A DNA stretch of 64,000 nucleotides, taken from Thauera aromatica K172. GTDB lineage: Bacteria; Pseudomonadota; Gammaproteobacteria; Burkholderiales; Rhodocyclaceae. The notes beneath the pieces were generated by a model. The model saw only the letters and a program-made list of their open reading frames with translations. It did no database searches and was not told the DNA's origin. Where the stretch lies: contig NZ_CP028339.1 of NCBI RefSeq assembly GCF_003030465.1, forward strand, positions 2,046,001-2,110,000. Direction: 5' to 3'. A program made the translations under genes and the position numbers. Below are positions 13,745 to 26,733 of the stretch, in pieces; the first letter of the stretch is position 1; the number at the start of each line of letters is the position of its first letter.

Positions 13745-14887
13745 TCAGGTCGGCTCGACCCTGCGCGGTGTGGCATTCCGGGCGCGCAGCAGCACCAGCA
13801 AGGCGCCGCTGCCGCCTTCGTGCGGACCGGCCTGGCAGAAGGCGAGGATCTCCTCGCGCTGGGCCAGCCAGCCGCGCGAGAGCTGCTTGAGGATCGATTC
13901 CTTCCCCGGCGAACCGTGGCCCTTGCCGTGGATCACGCGGATGCAGCGCCTGCCCTGGCTGAGGCTGTCGTGGAGGAAGTGGCCGAGGGCGGCGCGCGCT
14001 TCGTCGCGGGTCAGCCCGTGGAGGTCGATCTGGCCCTGCAGCACCCAGCGTCCGCGGCGCAGGTCGGTGAGCACGCGGCGGGGCAGGCCGGCGCGCAGGA
14101 ACGCGGCCTCGTCGCCCATGTCGAGACGGTCCTCGAAAGTGAGCGGAGCGATCAGCGATTCATCCAGCGCCGCCCGTTCGTCGGCGTCGTGCTTGACCGG
14201 TGCCGGGGCGGGCGCCGGGCGTTCCAGTTCGACCCGGTTGTCGTGGTCCAGCGGCCGGGTGTCGCCGACCACAAGGCGGAACAGCGCCGCCGGATCGCTC
14301 GCCTCGACCTCGGCCGGCAGCACGATCGCGTCCGGACGCTGGATCCGGGCGTCGCTCGCGGTGGCAGGGGCGCGGGCGTGGTGGCGGTGCGCCGTTTCCA
14401 GTTCCACCCGGCCGCGGTCGCGCAGCGGCACGACGCCGGCATAGGCGGCCTGCAACGGGTCGGATTCCGCGCGGCGCGGGGGCGGGGCGAGGTCTTCTTC
14501 GGCGCGCTCCCGACGGCGCGGGACGGGAGCGGGGCGGGGCGGTTCGATTTCGGCCCGGTCGTTGCGGCGCAGCGGGCGGACCGCGCCGAGCGCCTGGCGG
14601 AACAATGTCCGCTCGGCTTCGTCCACCGGCGCCGTGCCGCTACCGTCCGGTGCCTGGACAGCATCGGCGCGTGCGCCGCCGGATGGCGCGGGAGGTATCT
14701 TTTTCGCCGCTGCGCGCCCGCTGTCCGGGGGTGGCGAGGCAGGCGGAACAGCAGGGCGCGTCGCCGCCTCCTGCTGTTCCCGGAGCTGCCGGCGCAGCGC
14801 GGCGAAAGGGCCGTTGCCGGCCTTGCCGCGCTCGCCATCCCCGCCGGTTTTCGCCGCGGAAGTCGGGGTGCGCGGACGGCGGGCCAT
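13745..14887 (-). CDS. Smr-domain protein with three tandem SmrB-like N-terminal motifs
   Basis: This 380-residue protein ends in an SMR domain (about residues 287-370) with the DLHG motif, the HGKGHGSPGKE loop and the LLVLL strand of the endonuclease fold. In E. coli SmrB a short segment (LFRQLMAGTRKIKQ...) in the N-terminal extension precedes this domain, and that extension contacts collided ribosomes. Here three related copies are visible: residues 92-117 (LFRQALGAVRPLRRND), 142-164 (AAYAGVVPLRDRGRVE) and 198-222 (ALFRLVVGDTRPLDHDNRVE). They are separated by Pro/Arg-rich linkers. Homologues usually have one copy, hence the unusual length. It lies 8 bases downstream of trxB and is probably cotranscribed. 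The SMR call is firm; the role in ribosome rescue is inferred. Confidence 0.85.
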   Translation of the reverse strand: MARRPRTPTSAAKTGGDGERGKAGNGPFAALRRQLREQQEAATRPAVPPASPPPDSGRAAAKKIPPAPSGGARADAVQAPDGSGTAPVDEAERTLFRQALGAVRPLRRNDRAEIEPPRPAPVPRRRERAEEDLAPPPRRAESDPLQAAYAGVVPLRDRGRVELETAHRHHARAPATASDARIQRPDAIVLPAEVEASDPAALFRLVVGDTRPLDHDNRVELERPAPAPAPVKHDADERAALDESLIAPLTFEDRLDMGDEAAFLRAGLPRRVLTDLRRGRWVLQGQIDLHGLTRDEARAALGHFLHDSLSQGRRCIRVIHGKGHGSPGKESILKQLSRGWLAQREEILAFCQAGPHEGGSGALLVLLRARNATPRRVEPT

Positions 14888-14895
14888 GGTGGCGT

Positions 14896-15887
<992 letters not shown>

Positions 15888-15968
15888 GCCGAGGGTGCAG
15901 TCCCGATCCCGCAGGCCGCGATCGCGCCGGCTGCACTTTCACGCGGCGGCTCCGCGCCCGGACGGCGT

Positions 15969-16640
15969 TCAGATTTCGCTCAGGCGCTCGCGCAGCACGA
16001 TGCCGTCGGCCCGCTCCTCGATCAGGCCCTGCTGGCCGAGATCCTTCATCACACGGCTGACCATCTCGCGCGAGGCGCCGATCATCTTGGCGATGTCCTG
16101 CTTGGACAGGCGGCGCACGAGCACGGTCTCGCCGTCCACGTCCTCGGCCATCTCGATCAGCAGCCGTGCGACCCGGCCGTAGACGTCCATCAGGGCGAGG
16201 CTCTCGATCTTGCGATCGGCATGGCGCAGACGCTCGGCGAGGTTGCACATGATGCGCCACGAAACGTCGAAGCTGCCCTCCATGATGCGGCGGAAATCCT
16301 GCTTGGCGATCAGCACCAGGTCCGATGGCATGACCGCGACCACCGATGCCGAGCGCGGCTGCTCATCGAACATCGCCATCTCGCCGAAGAGTTCGCCCTG
16401 GCCCAGGATGGAGAGGATCACTTCGCGCCCGTCTTCGTCGCTGACCACGACCTTGAGGCTGCCGGTCAGCACCAGGTAGACATAGTCGGGCCGGTCGCCG
16501 GCGATCAGCGCCGACTGCCCGCGCGCCACACGGCGCATCATCGCCACCTGCGCCACGGCATCCAGCGCCTGGTCGGAAAGTCCGTGGAACAGCGGGAAGG
16601 TTTTCAGGGCGATGACGGAGACGGTGGCGATCCGGGGCAT
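15969..16640 (-). CDS. Crp/Fnr-family transcriptional regulator
   Basis: The 223-residue protein has a cyclic-nucleotide-binding fold (about residues 15-130, with [21 protein letters not shown], a Crp-like phosphate-binding cassette) and a C-terminal winged helix ([20 protein letters not shown]). It lacks the N-terminal cysteine set of Fnr, so it is not an oxygen-sensing Fe-S Fnr; cAMP or another small effector is possible but untested. The start MPRIATVSV at 16640 has GGAG 6-7 bases upstream; the reading frame runs further upstream but into non-homologous sequence. It is divergent from ftsK and upstream of trxB. Confidence 0.88.
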   Translation of the reverse strand: MPRIATVSVIALKTFPLFHGLSDQALDAVAQVAMMRRVARGQSALIAGDRPDYVYLVLTGSLKVVVSDEDGREVILSILGQGELFGEMAMFDEQPRSASVVAVMPSDLVLIAKQDFRRIMEGSFDVSWRIMCNLAERLRHADRKIESLALMDVYGRVARLLIEMAEDVDGETVLVRRLSKQDIAKMIGASREMVSRVMKDLGQQGLIEERADGIVLRERLSEI

Positions 16641-16881
16641 GGCGACTCCAGCGTTCGATAGCGGGGCGGCGGGCGGCTCCGCGGGGCGGACGGCAGCGCG
16701 ACGCGAAAGTGTAGTAGACGATTCCGCGGTGAGCCAGCAGCGATTGCACGACAGCCCCCCGGAGCGGCGCGCCGGGGCGGGCCCACACGCCCGCTCCGGC
16801 GCCGGTCCTGCCGCCGCCTGCCGGTGCTGCGGCGTTTGTGAGCAGGCGCAACATCGCGGACGGCAGGACTGGGCGATCCCG

Positions 16882-16887
16882 TATAAT
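16882..16887 (+). promoter_or_regulatory. Probable -10 box of ftsK
   Basis: A perfect TATAAT lies 39 bases before the ftsK ATG in the 286-base region shared with the divergent Crp/Fnr gene. No good -35 hexamer is visible, so an activator-dependent promoter is possible. The rest of this intergenic region is GC-rich and shows no other clear site. Confidence 0.45.
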
Positions 16888-16926
16888 CCCGACGTTGTTC
16901 CACTCCGGCCGCCGCTCCCCCTGTTC

Positions 16927-19211
<2,285 letters not shown>

Positions 19212-19215
<4 letters not shown>

Positions 19216-19874
19216 AGTGGTTCAGTCTGCGCGCGGCGTCCCTGCTGCGCGCTGTAGCGGGGATGGCACTGGCAGCAGCGGCGAGTCTGGCGGTGGCCGC
19301 GGACGGCGTCGCCCAGCTGAAGGCCTTCGTCGCCCGCGCGCGCAGTGCCGAAGGCACGTTCGAGCAGACGGTCGTGGCGAAATCCGGGCGCAAGCCGCAG
19401 CAGGCTGCGGGTCGTTTCGCCTACACGCGGCCGGGCCGCTTCCACTGGGAGTACGACCGCCCGTATCGCCAGCTGCTGGTCGGCGACGGCCAGAACCTGT
19501 GGATCTGGGACCCCGACCTGAACCAGGTCACGGTGCGCGAGATCGGCGATGCGCTGGGCGCCACGCCCGCGGCCATCCTGTTCGGCAGCGGCGCGCTCGA
19601 AGACAGCTTCGAACTCGCCGATGGTGGCGAGCGCGACGGCCTGACCTGGGTGGAAGCGCGGCCACTGCGCTCCGACAGCGGTTTCGAGTCGCTGCGCCTC
19701 GGCCTCGCGGGGGGCGAGCTGCGCCAGATGGAAATGCACGATCCCTTCGGCCAGACCACGCGGATCCATTTCACCCGCCTGGAGCTCGATCCGGTGCTCG
19801 CTGGCGACCGTTTCCGCTTCACTCCGCCGGCCGGTGCGGACATCATCGGCACCGTGCCGGGCCCGGCACGGTGA
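19212..19874 (+). CDS. lolA: Outer-membrane lipoprotein carrier protein LolA
   Basis: LolA is the periplasmic chaperone that takes lipoproteins from LolCDE and hands them to LolB. The 220-residue precursor has a classic signal peptide ([20 protein letters not shown], cleavage near residue 30) and the family segments [27 protein letters not shown] and [13 protein letters not shown]. The start overlaps the ftsK stop (ATGA), an arrangement conserved in many proteobacteria. Confidence 0.94.
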
Positions 19875-19973
19875 GCGGAAACCGGCTTCGATGCCTGCGC
19901 TCGTTCCTCCCGCAGCCGCCGCGCTGGCTGGGGCGCTGAATCCCGGCGTCCGCTTCGGCTTTTGCCGCATCCC

Positions 19974-21341
19974 ATGACCGACCTTTTCGATTCGCTCGAG
20001 CCGCCCCAGGTCCCGCTGGCCGAGCGCATGCGGCCGAAGACGCTGGACGAAGTCGCCGGCCAGGCCCACCTGCTCGGGCCGGGCAAGCCCCTGCGTCTGG
20101 CGTTCGAGTCGCGCCGCCCGCACTCGATGATCCTGTGGGGGCCGCCCGGAGTCGGCAAGACCACCCTCGCGCGGCTGATGGCGCAGGGCTTCGATGCCGA
20201 TTTCATCGCCTTGTCGGCGGTGTTCTCGGGGGTCAAGGAAATCCGCGAGGCGATCGGCCAGGCCCAGGCGGCCAAAGCGCGCGGGCGCCACACGATCCTC
20301 TTCGTCGACGAGGTGCATCGCTTCAACAAGGCCCAGCAGGACGCCTTCCTGCCCTATGTCGAGCAGGGGCTGGTGACTTTCATCGGCGCCACCACCGAGA
20401 ACCCGTCGTTCGAGGTCAATTCCGCGCTGCTGTCGCGGGCCGCGGTGTACGTGCTCGAAGCGCTCGACGGCGAGGCGCTGGCGCGGCTGTTCGAGCGCGC
20501 CCATGCCGCCGCCTGTCCGGCGCTGGTGTTCGAGGACGATGCCCGCGCACGCCTGATCGGCTTTGCCGACGGCGATGCCCGCCGGCTGATGAACCTGATC
20601 GAGCAGGTCCAGATCGCTGCCGAGACCGCTGCCGTGGCCCCGGTCAGCGCCGCCTTTATCGACCAGGCGTTGTCGCGCAAGCTGCGCCGCTTCGACAAGG
20701 GCGGCGAAGCCTTCTACGACCAGATTTCGGCCCTGCACAAATCGGTGCGCGGCTCCGATCCCGATGCTGCGCTGTACTGGCTGTGCCGCATGCTCGACGG
20801 CGGCGCCGACCCGCTCTATCTGGGCCGCCGGCTGATCCGCATGGCCACCGAGGACATCGGCCTCGCCGACCCGCGCGCCCTCGAGATCGCGCTCAATGCC
20901 TGCGCCACCTACGAACGCCTGGGCTCGCCCGAGGGCGAGCTCGCGCTGGCCGAAGCGACTATCTTCATGGCCTGCGCGGCGAAGTCGAACGCGGTGTACA
21001 AGGCCTACAAGGCGGCGCGCGCTTTCGTCGCCCAGGACGATTCGCGGCCGGTGCCGCTACGCCTGCGCAATGCCCCGACCCGACTGATGAAGTCGCTCGA
21101 TTACGGCAAGGCCTACCGCTACGCCCACGACGAACCCGAGGGCTACGCGGCGGGCGAGGACTACCTTCCCGACGGCATGCCCCGTCCCGCCTGGTACCGT
21201 CCGGTGGCGCGCGGCATGGAAGCGAAGATCGCCGAAAAGCTCGCCCACCTGCGCGCACTCGATGCCGCCGCGCGCAGCGACGCGAACGCCACCGGCAACA
21301 GGGGAGGGCGGCTCAGTGGAGCAGGGGATGATCCGCCATGA
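19974..21341 (+). CDS. rarA: Replication-associated recombination protein A (AAA+ ATPase)
   Basis: RarA (MgsA) acts at stalled replication forks and gaps, interacting with SSB. The 455-residue protein has Walker A GPPGVGKTT (residues 56-64), the Walker B region FVDEVHRFNKAQQD and the clamp-loader-like C-terminal oligomerisation domain (YGKAYRYAHDEPEGY). The ATG at 19974 (MTDLFDSLEPP) fits homologues better than a TTG four codons upstream. It runs convergently into the small gene that ends at 21313, overlapping it by 29 bases. Confidence 0.94.
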   Translation: MTDLFDSLEPPQVPLAERMRPKTLDEVAGQAHLLGPGKPLRLAFESRRPHSMILWGPPGVGKTTLARLMAQGFDADFIALSAVFSGVKEIREAIGQAQAAKARGRHTILFVDEVHRFNKAQQDAFLPYVEQGLVTFIGATTENPSFEVNSALLSRAAVYVLEALDGEALARLFERAHAAACPALVFEDDARARLIGFADGDARRLMNLIEQVQIAAETAAVAPVSAAFIDQALSRKLRRFDKGGEAFYDQISALHKSVRGSDPDAALYWLCRMLDGGADPLYLGRRLIRMATEDIGLADPRALEIALNACATYERLGSPEGELALAEATIFMACAAKSNAVYKAYKAARAFVAQDDSRPVPLRLRNAPTRLMKSLDYGKAYRYAHDEPEGYAAGEDYLPDGMPRPAWYRPVARGMEAKIAEKLAHLRALDAAARSDANATGNRGGRLSGAGDDPP

Positions 21342-21576
21342 ACCGGGCGCAGACCGAGGCCGCATGGGCGGCCTTGTCGACATCGCCGTGGGCGTTGGCG
21401 CGCTCGATCAGATCGAGCATGTACCCGGTCAGGACCATCACGCCTTCCGGCGTCTGCACCAAGCCGCAGGCCACCTGGGCAGCGGCCGCATCGGGAATTT
21501 CTTCGTGCTCGGCGATGAGGGCGACCTCATCGTCGGTCAGGTCGCAGTAGTCGAGGCAGTCACGAATCGATAGCAT
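21313..21576 (-). CDS. Small conserved protein of unknown function
   Basis: This 87-residue acidic soluble protein starts MLSIRDCLDYCDLTDDEVAL, with an excellent AGGAG 7 bases upstream of the ATG. A sigma-70-like promoter (21657-21684) lies about 80 bases upstream, so the gene looks genuinely expressed. It has no signal peptide or membrane helix. It is predicted mostly alpha-helical with four Cys residues (two in CLDYC). Similar proteins seem common in betaproteobacteria, but I know of no function. The 3' ends of this gene and rarA overlap by 29 bases tail to tail. Confidence 0.75.
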   Translation of the reverse strand: MLSIRDCLDYCDLTDDEVALIAEHEEIPDAAAAQVACGLVQTPEGVMVLTGYMLDLIERANAHGDVDKAAHAASVCARFMADHPLLH

Positions 21577-21656
21577 GCTGAACTCCTCTTTGCGTAAAAC
21601 CATGGGTGCAGCGCGGCAGGAGCGCGGCTCCCTCCGCGTGCGCAACCGAGACTTTC

Positions 21657-21684
21657 AGGATAAGCGCTGAACGGGTTTTTTCAA
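21657..21684 (-). promoter_or_regulatory. Sigma-70-like promoter of the small unknown gene
   Basis: Read on the minus strand, TTGAAA (21684-21679) is followed by a 16-base spacer and TATCCT (21662-21657). Distance to the ATG at 21576 is about 80 bases. It lies in an AT-richer island between this gene and serS. Confidence 0.45.
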
Positions 21685-21748
21685 GCTCGAATTCGGCTCC
21701 TCAAGTCATTGATTGGAAAAGTTAATTTTTGCGCTGCGGCATTGCTGA

Positions 21749-23140
<1,392 letters not shown>

Positions 23141-23182
23141 AACGCGCCCCGGGCTGCGCCTGCAGTTGAATCACCGGACCCC

Positions 23183-23205
23183 GGGGCGACCCACCGGGTC
23201 GCCCC
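23183..23205. repeat. Left flanking palindrome of the G-rich array
   Basis: GGGGCGACCC, loop ACC, GGGTCGCCCC: a perfect 10-bp stem, 42 bases after the serS stop. The same core recurs at 23643-23671 on the other side of the repeats. It could act as a transcription end for serS, although no T-run follows. Palindromes of this type resemble dispersed REP-like elements. Confidence 0.75.
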
Positions 23206-23220
23206 TACCGCCCGCCCGGG

Positions 23221-23524
23221 CGTCGGGGTGATCCGTGGGGTCGTCGGGTAATCCGCCGGGTCGTCGGGCGATTCGCCGGGGCATCGGGCGATTCGCCGGG
23301 GCGTCGGGTGATTTGCCGGGGCGTCCGGCGGTTCGTCGGGCCGTCGGGCGATTCGCCGGCGTCGTCGGGCAATTCGCCGGGGCGTCGGGCGATGCGCGGG
23401 GTCGTCGGGCGATTCGTCGGGTCGTCGGGGCGATTCGTCGGGTCGTCGGGCGATTCGCCGGGGCGTCGGGGGATTCGTCGGGCCGTCGGGTGATTCGCCG
23501 GCGTCGTTGGGCGATTCGCCGGGG
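23221..23524 (+). repeat. Minisatellite: 15 units of about 20 bp
   Basis: Fifteen head-to-tail units (eleven of 20 bp and four of 21 bp) follow the consensus CGTCGGGCGATTCGCCGGGG with one to several substitutions per unit. Each contains the small palindrome GGCGA-T-TCGCC. No credible gene lies here: an open frame spans the array but encodes only repeat-derived Gly/Arg/Ser-rich sequence, and it lacks a ribosome binding site. Confidence 0.9.
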
Positions 23525-23628
23525 CGTCGGGGCGTCGGGGCGTCGGGGCGTCGGGGCGTCGGGGCGTCGGGGCGTCGGGGCGTCGGGGCGTCGGGGCGTC
23601 GGGGCGTCGGGGCGTCGGGGCGTCGGGG
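23525..23628 (+). repeat. Perfect 8-bp tandem repeat, 13 copies (CGTCGGGG)n
   Basis: Thirteen identical copies of CGTCGGGG directly continue the 20-bp array. The octamer equals the 20-mer with its inner 12 bases deleted, so it probably arose from it by slippage between GGG runs. On the plus strand it gives 13 regularly spaced G4 runs with CGTC loops, a strong G-quadruplex pattern. Copy number is likely unstable. Confidence 0.95.
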
Positions 23629-23642
23629 CGGTTCGTGGGGTT

Positions 23643-23671
23643 GTAGGGGCGACCCGGCGGGTCGCCCCTAC
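23643..23671. repeat. Right flanking palindrome of the G-rich array
   Basis: GTAGGGGCGACCC, loop GGC, GGGTCGCCCCTAC: a perfect 13-bp stem. Its outermost TAG, read on the minus strand, is the stop codon of the lytic transglycosylase gene, so that gene ends inside the palindrome. Core identical to the left copy at 23183-23205. Confidence 0.85.
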
Positions 23672-25050
23672 CGTGGTCGGCCGAGAGAGAGGGCGGGCAG
23701 GTTCAGGGTGGACGAATACGGTGCTTCGAGCCGCATCAGGATGTCGTGGTAGCTGCGCACGTTCTCGGTCATCACCACGGCTTCACCACCCCGTGCCGCG
23801 CCAGATTTCAGGCGCGCGGCGTATTCCGGCCTCGACAGCAGGGGCAGCACCGACTTCAGGTCCCACCATGACAGATCGTCCTTGCCCTGGCTGCGGGCGA
23901 TGCTGCGTGCGCCGCTGAAGTGCCCCATGCCCAGGTTGTAGGCGGCGGTCGCCATCCACGAGCGGTCGGGTTCGGGGGCCTGTTCCGGCAGTTGCTCCCT
24001 GAGCATCGCCAGATAGCGCGCCCCGCCCAGGATGCTCTGGCGCGGATCGAGGCGGTTGGCGACACCGAGGCGATCGGCCGTGTCCGAAGTCAGCATCATC
24101 ATTCCGCGCACTCCGGTAGGGGAGGTGGCGTCCGGGTTCCAGTGCGATTCCTGGTAGGCGACCGCGGCCAGGTAACGCCAGTCGATTCCGGTCTGCGCCT
24201 CGGCCTCGTGGAAAAAAGCCCGGTAGCGCGGCAGGCGCTCGTGGATGCGGACGAGAAAAGTCGTGATGTCGGTGTCGTCGAGTCGGCGCACGTGGCCGAA
24301 ATGGCGGTCGGCCAAGCGCGCCAGCCGGCCGCTGCTGCGGGCCTCTTCGATGAAGGCGTCCACCGCCGCAGCCAGCTCGGGGTTGCCCAGCGGCATCGCC
24401 CAGGAAATCGATGAGCGTCCAGGCAGCTCGCGCACGATTGCCAGCTGCGGATGCACCCGCGAAGCGAAAGCGTAGTGCAGGCGGTCGGTGGCGACGAGGT
24501 CGAGCTCGCCGGCGGCAAGCTCCGCGAGCAGGGTTTCCTCGCCCGATCCGACCGGGAAACGCACGTCCAGGCTCGGCACACGCTTGCGGATCTGCGTCAG
24601 GTGCTCGGCGGCGAGTGAGCCGCGCCGGGCGCTGACGCTGCGGCCGGCGAGCCCGGCCTCGTCATCGATCGCCCCCGCGTCGGCGCGGCCGGCGATCACG
24701 TAATCGACCTCGCGCAGCGCCGCCGACCAGTGCAGCGGCAGGCGCTCGTTACGCCCCAGGCCGGCCGCTGCCAGGTGGGCCCGCCCCAGGATCACCGCAT
24801 CGAGCGCGCGGGTGGCGTCCGGATAGCGATCGAAGCGCACCGGAACCCCGAGCGCCTCGCCGAGCGCGAGCAGCAACTCGTATTCGAAGCCGCCGGCCTC
24901 GCCCTGCGCATCGAGGTGATACGAGATCGCATCGTGACGCGTCGCCACGCGCAGCTCGCCCAGGCTGCGGTAGTCGGCCAGCGGTAGCGCCTGCTGCGGC
25001 CCGCAGGCGGTGAGGAAGAGGGCGACCAGAGCGGTCAGCAGAAGGTGCAA
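23668..25050 (-). CDS. mltF: MltF-like membrane-bound lytic murein transglycosylase
   Basis: The 460-residue lipoprotein cleaves peptidoglycan with formation of 1,6-anhydro-muropeptides. A short signal ends in the lipobox LTAC (Cys16). Residues about 30-260 form a family-3 solute-binding (ABC-type) domain that regulates MltF. Residues about 275-420 form the SLT domain with catalytic Glu in YQESHWNPDATSPTGVRGMM and the AAYNLGMGH motif. The only start that leaves the lipobox near the N-terminus is TTG at 25050, with no good ribosome binding site. The C-terminus ends in a stop supplied by the flanking palindrome. Confidence 0.88.
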   Translation of the reverse strand: MHLLLTALVALFLTACGPQQALPLADYRSLGELRVATRHDAISYHLDAQGEAGGFEYELLLALGEALGVPVRFDRYPDATRALDAVILGRAHLAAAGLGRNERLPLHWSAALREVDYVIAGRADAGAIDDEAGLAGRSVSARRGSLAAEHLTQIRKRVPSLDVRFPVGSGEETLLAELAAGELDLVATDRLHYAFASRVHPQLAIVRELPGRSSISWAMPLGNPELAAAVDAFIEEARSSGRLARLADRHFGHVRRLDDTDITTFLVRIHERLPRYRAFFHEAEAQTGIDWRYLAAVAYQESHWNPDATSPTGVRGMMMLTSDTADRLGVANRLDPRQSILGGARYLAMLREQLPEQAPEPDRSWMATAAYNLGMGHFSGARSIARSQGKDDLSWWDLKSVLPLLSRPEYAARLKSGAARGGEAVVMTENVRSYHDILMRLEAPYSSTLNLPALSLGRPR

Positions 25051-25116
25051 AGTGAGCGGAGATGGCGGACGGAGAGCGGATTCTGCCCGTTGCCCGATCG
25101 GCGGGCAACGGCTGCG

Positions 25117-25581
25117 TCAGGCCCGTCCGTACTTGTCCTCGAAACGCACGATGTCGTCCTCCCCCAGATAGGCGCCCGACTGCACCTCGATCAGCTCGAG
25201 CGGGATCTTGCCGGGGTTTTCCAGCGCATGGAGCTGGCCGATGGGGATGTAGGTGGACTGGTTCTCGGTGACGAGGTAGGTCTTGTCGCCGTTGGTCACG
25301 CGCGCGGTGCCGCTGACCACGATCCAGTGCTCGGCGCGGTGGTGGTGCATCTGCACCGACAGCTTCGCCCCCGGTTGCACGGTGATGCGCTTGACCTGGT
25401 AGCGGTGGCCGGCATCGATCGAGTCGTACATCCCCCAGGGGCGGTACACCTCGCGGTGGTTGATGTGCTCGTAGCAGCCGTTGTCGCGGATCTGCTCGAC
25501 GATCTTCTTCACCTCCTGGCGAGGATGGCTTGTTCGTTTGGAGTCAGCGGCGTTGCAACGCTGCCCCGTCGGAATTTTCAC
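25117..25581 (-). pseudogene. C-terminal cupin remnant of manC/algA (mannose-1-P guanylyltransferase/mannose-6-P isomerase)
   Basis: From about residue 24 the frame matches only the linker and C-terminal type II phosphomannose isomerase domain of the bifunctional ManC/AlgA enzyme. Visible motifs are [15 protein letters not shown], the metal-binding [28 protein letters not shown] and [15 protein letters not shown]. Full enzymes have about 470-480 residues; the nucleotidyltransferase domain is absent. The first 23 residues (from a GTG at 25581) are unrelated, so homology stops near 25515 at the edge of the toxin-antitoxin scar. The cupin domain is intact and could still fold, and free-standing cupins of this type exist, so residual function is possible. 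Confidence 0.7.
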
Positions 25582-25700
25582 CTAACTTTGTATCGTGCGG
25601 GTGGAATGCTTATTACCTACTCCTCGCACGTGGGCTGCGATTCGATGAGCGGGTTGGCGAAATCGATACCGCCGAGGGGGGTGGAAGTCGAGGCGCTGTA

Positions 25701-25737
25701 ATGACAATGCCACTACAAATTGCTATATTAGGCGCCT
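25701..25737 (+). promoter_or_regulatory. tacAT promoter with operator-like palindrome
   Basis: ATGACA (25701-25706), a 17-base spacer and TATATT (25724-25729) make a near-consensus sigma-70 promoter. The palindrome AGGCGCCT (25730-25737), within TTAGGCGCCTGAA, covers the expected transcription start. This is a plausible site for repression by the ribbon-helix-helix antitoxin. AAGGAG precedes the tacA ATG. Confidence 0.6.
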
Positions 25738-25758
25738 GAAACAAAAGGAGCGACGATC

Positions 25759-26537
<779 letters not shown>

Positions 26538-26557
26538 CCTGCGGCGGGTAGTTCCCG

Positions 26558-26733
26558 TTATCTGCTCACCGCGCCCCCACCGAAGCCCCTCTCAGCACCC
26601 GCCGCACCTTCTCCCTCACCAACAACCCCCCCGAACTTCGCATTCGTCACCAGATACCGCTTCCACATCCGGCGCGGTTCCTGGATCACCCGGTACAGCC
26701 ACTCCAGCCCCCGGCGCTGCATCCGACGGCAAG
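26558..26733 (-). pseudogene. C-terminal fragment of a WecG/TagA/CpsF-type glycosyltransferase
   Basis: The frame encodes RRGLEWLYRVIQEPRRMWKR followed by YLVTNAKF. This is the hallmark C-terminus of WecG/TagA/CpsF glycosyltransferases (N-acetylmannosaminuronosyl/N-acetylmannosaminyl transferases of polysaccharide synthesis), followed by a Gly/Glu-rich tail to a TAA at 26558. The remaining roughly 200 residues are missing. At about 26730 the sequence switches abruptly into hepT, read in another frame. With the manC remnant it suggests that a polysaccharide gene cluster once stood here. Confidence 0.7.

Noticed and set aside
23221-23628. Possible CRISPR array
   Set aside because: Units are directly adjacent with no spacers of unique sequence, unit length is only 8-21 bp, and no cas genes are nearby.
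23235-23918. Open frame through the G-rich array (GVGASGRR repeats)
   Set aside because: The octapeptide periodicity is only three copies of the 8-bp unit read as 24 bp. There is no ribosome binding site, and the frame ends inside the opposing mltF gene.
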